From positions 1-5,347 of the forward strand of contig CALDDL010000291.1 in NCBI GenBank assembly GCA_937936675.1: a stretch of DNA of 5,347 nt. Direction: 5' to 3'. How positions within the stretch are numbered: position 1 is the stretch's first letter; each line of letters opens with the position of its first letter. The stretch comes from an uncultured bacterium (GTDB lineage: Bacteria > Bacteroidota > Ignavibacteria > Ignavibacteriales > Melioribacteraceae). Under the pieces are notes generated by a model, which was given only the letters and a program-made list of their open reading frames with translations, was not told the origin of the DNA and ran no database searches. The position numbers and the translations under genes are program-made. This document shows, one piece after another, positions 1-3,916 of the stretch.

Positions 1-446
1 TCAGAGCACTTAAAAATATAATGGAATGATTTTAAAAATAATGGACGTGCCGGGCGGTATTGCCATGAGCCACGTGTGAAATAGGAACGGTAATTTGGGA
101 TTTTATTATCAGGGTCTTTGATTGTGATAAGATGTTCAATAGCGTCTAAGATGCGTTGTTCTTTATCATTGATTTCTTTATCGCTTAGCCGGATAGGACG
201 GAGAGCTTTAATGATCGAAACGGCAAGATGTGTCTTTCCTACTCCGGGAGTTCCGTAAAGATAAATAATGCCATTAGGATTAAGTGAAAATTCTTTAGCT
301 AACTCATACGCATGCTGATTCTGAGAATTTATTTTAAAGTTCTCGAAAGACATAGATTTATTGCGTGGGGGAACTTGTACTTGAGACAACAATTCCGGAT
401 AAGTATTTTTCCAAGTTATGTTCTGAAATAGATTTTGCGTCTGCAT
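1..446 (-). CDS. AAA+ ATPase, DnaC/IstB-like helicase loader (partial, 3' end beyond window)
   Basis: The frame is open from an ATG at 446-444 to base 1, giving 148 complete codons of an unfinished protein. A Walker A motif, GTPGVGKTH, lies at residues 65-73, after a hydrophobic strand (IIYLYG). The residues just before the domain (VPPRNKSMSFENF) match the 'P-P-R...SFENF' entry typical of DnaC/DnaA-like loaders; these load the replicative helicase onto origin DNA using ATP. The start at 446 is chosen because AAGGAGT lies at 462-456 on the minus strand and because this entry stretch begins upstream of the internal Met at 353. The gene overlaps the DUF4373 gene by 89 nt; that pairing of initiator-like protein with loader is common in phages. 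Residues 82-148 do not look like a normal DnaC core, and Walker B is not visible. An AAA+ ATPase is nearly certain; the helicase-loader role is inferred. Confidence 0.75.
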   Translation of the reverse strand, partial: MQTQNLFQNITWKNTYPELLSQVQVPPRNKSMSFENFKINSQNQHAYELAKEFSLNPNGIIYLYGTPGVGKTHLAVSIIKALRPIRLSDKEINDKEQRILDAIEHLITIKDPDNKIPNYRSYFTRGSWQYRPARPLFLKSFHYIFKCS

Positions 447-969
447 ATTTATTGCACTCCTTAATTTTTTTGTTATTATTCTTCTCTTCTATATTCTTAT
501 CTACTCTATTATAATCTAATCTATTCTGTGGCGTTATGGATTCAGTAACTTCGTTATTATCGGAGTTATTGATTCCATAAATGGGGTTATTGCTTCGATA
601 ACTAACGTTATTCGATTTACGAGATTTTTTTCTTTTTTCCATGAGCGGCTGCATACGCTTAACGAGTCCGGGAGAGAAAATTATGTTATCATTTATGATT
701 AGTAGCGAAATTTCCGGCTTAAGACAGTCATCAAGAATTTTATTAAAAACTTCTAAATCTATTCCAAACTTTTTAGAAAGAACAGAGAGAGTGATATCGT
801 TATAGGGAATGAAGAAGTTATCAGCTCTCGAAAGAGTTTCGAGCATTTTGAAATAGAACGCATAAGCTGCGACACCATGACGGGACTCGAGATAAAGGAT
901 TTTTTCATCGGAGCTGGCATCAGTTTCGTGGAAAAAGAACATAGCATTATTTTTAACAGGGCGCGCCAT
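358..969 (-). CDS. DUF4373 (Lin1244/Lin1753-like) phage replication-type protein
   Basis: This 203-residue protein starts MARPVKNNAMFFFHE, then has an acidic DASSDEKI stretch and 'SRHGVAAYAFYFKMLETL'. These are hallmarks of the DUF4373/Lin1244-Lin1753 N-terminal domain (about residues 1-105), found in phage and mobile-element replication proteins next to DnaC-type ATPases. A basic patch (KRKKSRK, about 112-118) follows, then a low-complexity Asn-rich linker (119-145) and a charged 'NRLDYNRVDKNIEEK' segment typical of this family's variable tail. The last 29 or so residues are read from DNA that also encodes the start of the DnaC-like ATPase. No strong Shine-Dalgarno precedes the ATG at 969; the upstream stop is only 11 bases away, so translation may be coupled. 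DNA binding and replication initiation are inferred from family and context. The family call is fairly secure, the biochemical role is not. Confidence 0.75.
   Translation of the reverse strand: MARPVKNNAMFFFHETDASSDEKILYLESRHGVAAYAFYFKMLETLSRADNFFIPYNDITLSVLSKKFGIDLEVFNKILDDCLKPEISLLIINDNIIFSPGLVKRMQPLMEKRKKSRKSNNVSYRSNNPIYGINNSDNNEVTESITPQNRLDYNRVDKNIEEKNNNKKIKECNKYADAKSISEHNLEKYLSGIVVSSTSSPTQ
456..462 (-). promoter_or_regulatory. Ribosome binding site of the DnaC-like ATPase gene
   Basis: On the minus strand this reads AAGGAGT, about 9 bases before the ATG at 446. It lies inside the upstream DUF4373 gene and decides the start in favour of 446. The alternative Met at 353 would remove the overlap but has no comparable Shine-Dalgarno sequence. 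Confidence 0.7.
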
Positions 970-980
970 TTTTTAAATAC

Positions 981-1235
981 TTAAGAATGAATAAACTTAT
1001 TATCTTCAATCAGAGAGATCAAATCGATTAAATGAATTTTAGCGCGGGAATAACCGGGAAGCTTAACAATCGGAATTTTTTTAGAGTTTATTAAATCCGT
1101 TATGTTGTTACGACCGATGCCGAGAAAGCGAGCTGCTTCGGAAATAGATAATAATTCATGTTCGTGCTTATGCTCGAGAAAAGGTATCGGCATTGGTTTT
1201 AGATTTTGAGTTGAGTGATGAATTTGAGTTTGCAT
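981..1235 (-). CDS. Excisionase-like / MerR-type helix-turn-helix protein
   Basis: This small protein has 84 residues from the ATG at 1235. Residues 28-77 form a compact HTH_17/excisionase-type domain: LLSISEAARFLGIGRNNITD supplies the two helices of the winged helix-turn-helix, and NSKKIPIVKLPGYSRAKIHL the wing, with a closing helix. Such proteins act as recombination directionality factors or small transcription regulators. With an integrase in the same element, an Xis or AlpA-like role is plausible but unproven. The N-terminal 27 residues are His/Gln/Pro-rich and overlap the end of the RHH gene by 68 nt. The reading frame could be extended to a Met at 1289, but the strong AAGGAGA site at 1247-1241 supports 1235. 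The next gene starts 11 bases after the stop, so they are probably one operon. Confidence 0.78.
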   Translation of the reverse strand: MQTQIHHSTQNLKPMPIPFLEHKHEHELLSISEAARFLGIGRNNITDLINSKKIPIVKLPGYSRAKIHLIDLISLIEDNKFIHS

Positions 1236-1398
1236 TGAAATCTCCTTGATAATATTGGTTAACTTGATTTGAAAGCATTGAGATAGCAAGTTCCATAATA
1301 GTAGTGTTACACTCTATCGCAATGATTTTTAATTGTTTTCTAAGGACAAGAGGGATAGGAATGTTTAGATACTTTTTATTAACTGCACTGATTTGCAT
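1168..1398 (-). CDS. Small ribbon-helix-helix-type DNA-binding protein
   Basis: This is a 76-residue protein and the first gene of the leftward operon. Residues 8-47 have the ribbon-helix-helix pattern: a short strand (KYLNIPIP), helix A with basic residues (LVLRKQLKIIAIE), the turn CNTT, and helix B (IMELAISMLSNQV). RHH proteins dimerise, insert the strand in the major groove, and commonly regulate their own operon. The C-terminal 25 or so residues are a Ser/Asn/Lys-rich tail whose last 22 codons overlap the next gene out of frame. The ATG at 1398 is preceded by AGGTG at 1410-1406, 7 bases away. Its place beside the divergent control region suggests an early regulator with a role like phage Cro or Arc. 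The fold is a pattern-based call and no specific family is recognised. Confidence 0.68.
   Translation of the reverse strand: MQISAVNKKYLNIPIPLVLRKQLKIIAIECNTTIMELAISMLSNQVNQYYQGDFNANSNSSLNSKSKTNADTFSRA
1241..1247 (-). promoter_or_regulatory. Ribosome binding site of the HTH gene
   Basis: AAGGAGA on the minus strand sits 5 bases before the ATG at 1235. It rules in this start over the upstream in-frame Met at 1289, which would add 18 residues read from inside the preceding gene. Confidence 0.75.
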
Positions 1399-1532
1399 TG
1401 TATTGCACCTATTGTTTATTTTATTTATATTTCTTATGTATATTAACTAATTAATTAATATAACTAAGGCAAATATAAACTAAGCGGGAATAATTGTAAA
1501 TAGTTACTTCGCAAAAAAATGAAAGGGAAAAA
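1399..1532. promoter_or_regulatory. Divergent promoter/operator region between repressor and early operon
   Basis: This 134-bp very AT-rich gap separates the leftward early genes from the rightward repressor-integrase pair, so it must hold promoters for both directions. It contains three direct AACTAA units at 1445-1450, 1462-1467 and 1478-1483 (spacing 17 and 16 bp), a near-palindrome TTAACTAATTAATTAA at 1443-1458, and an inverted TAGTTA at 1501-1506. These are candidate operators for the CI-like repressor or the RHH protein. I could not assign convincing -35/-10 boxes on either strand. The repressor's AAGGGA ribosome site lies at about 1523-1528. Confidence 0.55.
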
Positions 1533-2141
1533 ATGGGAAAGAAAAAAACGATGGGAGAACGGCTAAAGGAGGAGATACTACGCCGAAATAAATCAGTTCG
1601 GGATTATTGTATAAAGACCGGAATAAAGCCGCAACAGATGCAAAGATATATCTCAAATAACAGTTATCCTGGCGGAGAGATATTAAAAAAGCTAAGCGAA
1701 AGCGGGATAAGGGTGGATTATATATTAAGCGGAGATGAGATACAGGGTTTAAGAGGAGCGAGCTATTTCCCGATAGTATCGACTATGAGTGCGGGAAAAT
1801 TGACGGAGTTTTACAACGATGAGACTACTGAATGGATAGTAATGAACTACCCAAAGAATGAAAATTGCGTTTGTTTGCGAGTGAGAGGCGACAGCATGAG
1901 TCCGGAACTTGAGAATAAGGATATAATCTTGGTGGACGGAAATAAAAAAGAAAAGGAAAATGATATTGTCGCGGTACGGCTAAAATCGGGAGATCAGATA
2001 GTGAAGAGGTATAGGAAGCATGATAAGGATAGTATTGAGTTAGTTCCTGCGAATAAGAATTATGATGTGATAGTGGTAAATAAAAATGAAGTGGAGCTGA
2101 TCGCTCCGGTGGTAATGGTAACAAGGGATTTACAGAAATAG
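1533..2141 (+). CDS. CI/LexA-like repressor, HTH plus S24 self-cleaving peptidase
   Basis: This 202-residue protein has two domains. The N-terminal part (about 5-68) looks like an XRE-type helix-turn-helix ending in the phage-repressor signature 'SGIRVDYILSG'. The C-terminal part (about 78-200) is an S24/LexA peptidase. The cleavage dipeptide is Ala87-Gly88 (MSAGKL), the nucleophile Ser121 lies in RGDSMSP, and the general base Lys158 lies in QIVKRY. The spacings (34 and 37 residues) closely match LexA (84/119/156). Known family behaviour is dimeric repression, relieved when RecA filaments stimulate self-cleavage after DNA damage. It probably silences the divergent leftward operon and itself. 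The start at 1533 has a purine-rich AAGGGA upstream; a second in-frame ATG at 1551 lacks one. The integrase starts 18 bp after the stop. Prophage/element repressor is much more likely than host LexA, given the setting. Confidence 0.88.
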   Translation: MGKKKTMGERLKEEILRRNKSVRDYCIKTGIKPQQMQRYISNNSYPGGEILKKLSESGIRVDYILSGDEIQGLRGASYFPIVSTMSAGKLTEFYNDETTEWIVMNYPKNENCVCLRVRGDSMSPELENKDIILVDGNKKEKENDIVAVRLKSGDQIVKRYRKHDKDSIELVPANKNYDVIVVNKNEVELIAPVVMVTRDLQK

Positions 2142-2145
2142 AAAA

Positions 2146-2151
2146 AGGAGG
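2146..2151 (+). promoter_or_regulatory. Strong ribosome binding site of the integrase gene
   Basis: A perfect AGGAGG lies 8 bases before the integrase ATG at 2160, in the short gap after the repressor stop. It implies efficient integrase translation from a shared repressor-integrase transcript. Confidence 0.8.
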
Positions 2152-2159
2152 ACGGAAAA

Positions 2160-3281
2160 ATGGCACATCTATGGAAAAGAGGTTCAATTTATTGGATTAA
2201 ATATTATGATGATCTTTCGGGAGAGCAAAAAGCATTCTCTACGAAAATAAGAGCTACAAGGGAGGGAAGATTAAAGGCACAAAAATTAATGAAAGAGTTT
2301 GAGAACAGCTCAAATTTTGAAAAGAAGTTTATTGAGTACGAGAAAGGAATTGAATTTCATAAAGCTGTTGAAGATTATATCACGGAGAGAGACCTTAAAA
2401 GTAAAACCGCATATAATAGCAACCGCGCAAGGGATCTTTTGATAGAAGCTGCGGGATTGAAAAATCTCAAGGATTACTCATATAACGATTTCAAAAAACT
2501 AATGAAATTATACCAAGAAAAAAAATTCTCTATCACTTCAAAAGGTATTTATAATGCCCATTTGTACGCAATATTTGAGCATTATAAAAAGCGCGGAGTT
2601 ATTAAAGAAAATATAATTACACGGACTAAAAGAGAAAGCAAACCGGTACAAGTAATTTCTGATTCTGATTTAGAACTCATCTTAAATTATTTCAAAGCTA
2701 AGAACAAAAAACAATATTTCTTTTTAAAGTTTTTATTAATTACCGGATTCCGAAAATCAACTGCTGTGGAATTAAAATGGGAAGACATAAAATGGGACCA
2801 AGAAATAATAAGAGCGCAGAACATCAAAAGGACACGAGATTTTATTTTCCCTTTGACTAAAGAGATTATCGAATTATTAAAGGAAGAAGGGGTAAGACTA
2901 AGCGGGAAAATATTAGGATACAACTATGAAGGGATAAAATTTTTCCGGAAGGGACAGCTTAAGATGATAGAAGATGCAAAAAAAAGAAATGAGGAAAAGG
3001 GAAAAAAAATCGCACTAGGAATAACTGTTAATGAACCCCTTGAAAAAGTTCTATCTCGGACTTACACTTTACATCAGTTTAGAAAAACTTTTATTACGAA
3101 GTTATTAGAAAATAATTTACCATTACACATAGTGAAAGAATTGGCAGACCACACAGATATAAGAACTACCCTCACCTATTACACAGCAATTAATAAAAAA
3201 CAGATAAAAGAAGACCTAAATAAGTTAGATATATTCAAAGGCATCGAAAAGAGAGATGAAAAAACAAATCTCGCAATGTAA
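2160..3281 (+). CDS. int: Tyrosine recombinase / site-specific integrase
   Basis: This complete 373-residue tyrosine integrase catalyses strand exchange between element and chromosomal attachment sites. Residues 1-50 (MAHLWKRGSIYWIKYYDDLSG and a basic helix) form an arm-binding, AP2-like domain; about 63-150 is the helical core-binding domain; about 165-345 is the catalytic domain. All catalytic residues are visible: Arg198 (TGFRKS), Lys223 (NIKRTR), His305 and Arg308 (LHQFRKTF), His331 (LADHTD) and the nucleophile Tyr340, nine residues after His331 as in XerD. Box II reads HQFRKT instead of the common HDLRHT, and there is a long charged insertion of about 45 residues (250-295) before it. The gene is 18 bp behind the repressor and points at the 3' end of the tRNA(CAU) gene, the expected position for an integrase that uses that tRNA as its site. 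It appears functional. Confidence 0.93.
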   Translation: MAHLWKRGSIYWIKYYDDLSGEQKAFSTKIRATREGRLKAQKLMKEFENSSNFEKKFIEYEKGIEFHKAVEDYITERDLKSKTAYNSNRARDLLIEAAGLKNLKDYSYNDFKKLMKLYQEKKFSITSKGIYNAHLYAIFEHYKKRGVIKENIITRTKRESKPVQVISDSDLELILNYFKAKNKKQYFFLKFLLITGFRKSTAVELKWEDIKWDQEIIRAQNIKRTRDFIFPLTKEIIELLKEEGVRLSGKILGYNYEGIKFFRKGQLKMIEDAKKRNEEKGKKIALGITVNEPLEKVLSRTYTLHQFRKTFITKLLENNLPLHIVKELADHTDIRTTLTYYTAINKKQIKEDLNKLDIFKGIEKRDEKTNLAM

Positions 3282-3283
3282 GA

Positions 3284-3306
3284 TTAGTAACAATTTTAGT
3301 AACAAT
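3284..3306. repeat. Two tandem 11-bp repeats after int (possible integrase arm sites)
   Basis: TTAGTAACAAT occurs at 3284-3294 and again at 3296-3306, identical and with a 12-bp period, starting 3 bases after the integrase stop. Short direct repeats between an integrase gene and its attachment core are where the N-terminal arm-binding domain of such integrases usually docks. That function is inferred from position and repetition only. Confidence 0.55.
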
Positions 3307-3335
3307 CTCGGACATAATGGGAGGGTTTAAAAGAA

Positions 3336-3369
3336 AAAACCTCGTTTTCGGTATAAAAAACGAGGTTTT
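3336..3369. terminator. Bidirectional intrinsic terminator between int and tRNA
   Basis: AAAACCTCGTTTT (3336-3348) is perfectly complementary to AAAACGAGGTTTT (3357-3369) around an 8-base loop, giving a 13-bp stem. On the minus strand the hairpin follows the tRNA 3' end and runs into TTTTTTC, so it ends the tRNA transcript. On the plus strand it can stop the integrase transcript before it enters the tRNA gene from the wrong side. Confidence 0.85.
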
Positions 3370-3373
3370 GAAG

Positions 3374-3395
3374 TGGGCCCGGATGGACTTGAACC
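3374..3395. other. Putative attachment-site region (tRNA 3' end, element boundary)
   Basis: The T-arm and acceptor 3' half of tRNA(CAU) face an integrase gene whose stop codon is 92 bp away. Integrated elements with tyrosine integrases very often recombine within this part of a tRNA gene and restore it with an identical segment. The matching second copy should lie beyond the left edge of the window; no other copy is visible here. The exact crossover and core length cannot be read from one end alone. Confidence 0.5.
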
Positions 3396-3447
3396 AACGA
3401 CCCTCTGATTATGAGTCAGATGCTCTAACCAACTGAGCTACGAGCCC
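3374..3447 (-). tRNA. tRNA with CAU anticodon (elongator Met or Ile2)
   Basis: This 74-nt cloverleaf reads 5' to 3' on the minus strand from 3447. It has a 7-bp acceptor stem GGGCTCG/CGGGCCC (one G-U pair), D-arm GCTC...GAGC, anticodon stem TCTGA/TCAGA with loop CTCATAA, anticodon CAU at 3413-3411, variable loop GGGTC, T-loop TTCAAGT and discriminator A at 3374. CCA is not encoded. The T-stem GTTGG/CCATC has one U-U mismatch (positions 50 and 64; bases 3397 and 3383). A CAU anticodon means either elongator Met or Ile2, whose C34 is changed to lysidine by TilS. The T-loop TTCAAGTCCA and the C4-G69 pair lean toward Ile2, but I cannot decide. It is an elongator type, not the initiator, because the acceptor has a 1-72 G-C pair. 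Confidence 0.93.
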
Positions 3448-3501
3448 TAAAAAATAGACTGTAAAAATAGCTATTTCATTTTCGTTTTGCAATAAAAAAA
3501 A

Positions 3502-3522
3502 GAGCCGGCTATCAACCGGCTC
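3502..3522 (-). terminator. Intrinsic terminator of the dnaK-hsp20 operon
   Basis: On the minus strand this is GAGCCGG, a 7-base loop, then CCGGCTC, followed directly by a run of T (the A-run at 3493-3501 on the plus strand). It lies 5 bases after the hsp20 stop and separates the chaperone operon from the tRNA gene. On the plus strand the hairpin is also followed by a T-rich stretch, so weak activity in that direction is possible. Confidence 0.9.
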
Positions 3523-3527
3523 AATTT

Positions 3528-3908
3528 TTATTTTATTTCTATTATTCGTTTCTGGGTTTTACCCTTCTTTGGAAGCTTAATTGATAATATCCCATTCTCT
3601 AATTCTGCTTCGATACTATCACTATCACCATCAATTCCATCAGTTAATTTGAACTTTCGATAGAAATTACTCAATTCTGATTCTCTATGAGCATATTTTT
3701 TATTCTTTCTCCATTCATAATCAATTCTGCCCATTATAACAAGATGTCCATCTTCTATCTTTATTTTCATATTGTTCTTGCTTACGCCGGGCAATTGACA
3801 TATAATAATATAGTCTTTAACTGATTCTTCAATATCAACTAATGGAGCTACCCAATTTTCTGATTCAAGGGCTTCCTCCCAACTTTTTATTTTCTGAAGT
3901 GAATTCAT
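3528..3908 (-). CDS. Small heat shock protein, Hsp20/alpha-crystallin family
   Basis: This 126-residue holdase chaperone binds unfolding proteins without ATP and hands them to DnaK. A short N-terminal arm (1-18) leads into the alpha-crystallin domain (about 19-114): WVAPLVDIEES, a DYIIICQLPGV strand pair (LPGV at 39-42), IEDGHLVIMGR, the dimer-loop tyrosine/glutamate region around YAHRESE, NFYRKFKL and the signature GILSIKLPK (106-114). The C-terminal tail RIIEIK contains an IxI-type motif, used by Hsp20 proteins to assemble oligomers. It is at the short end for the family. It starts 8 bases after the dnaK stop with no clear ribosome site of its own, so it is probably translationally coupled to dnaK. 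Cytoplasmic; same transcript as dnaK. Confidence 0.92.
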   Translation of the reverse strand: MNSLQKIKSWEEALESENWVAPLVDIEESVKDYIIICQLPGVSKNNMKIKIEDGHLVIMGRIDYEWRKNKKYAHRESELSNFYRKFKLTDGIDGDSDSIEAELENGILSIKLPKKGKTQKRIIEIK

Positions 3909-3916
3909 AATTATTC

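Noticed and set aside
1..203. Identification of the partial ATPase as a ComM/Mg-chelatase-type protein
   Set aside because: A loose similarity (proline-rich basic segment after Walker A) was considered, but the PFRAPHHT-type motif is absent and the N-terminal entry fits DnaC-like loaders better.
1236..1289. Longer start of the HTH gene at the Met at 1289
   Set aside because: The added 18 residues come from inside the RHH gene, and a strong AAGGAGA site directly precedes the Met at 1235.
1399..1532. Specific -35/-10 promoter boxes in the divergent region
   Set aside because: Many partial TATAAT-like strings exist in this AT-rich DNA, but none had a convincing partner at 16-18 bp on either strand.
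1825..2187. Open frame of 120 codons on the minus strand
   Set aside because: It lies opposite the repressor gene, is Pro/Ser/Tyr-rich without a recognisable domain, and looks like antisense shadow.
3300..3450. Peptide-like plus-strand reading through the tRNA (WARMDLNQRPSDYESD)
   Set aside because: This is the familiar false translation of a tRNA antisense strand, not a protein.
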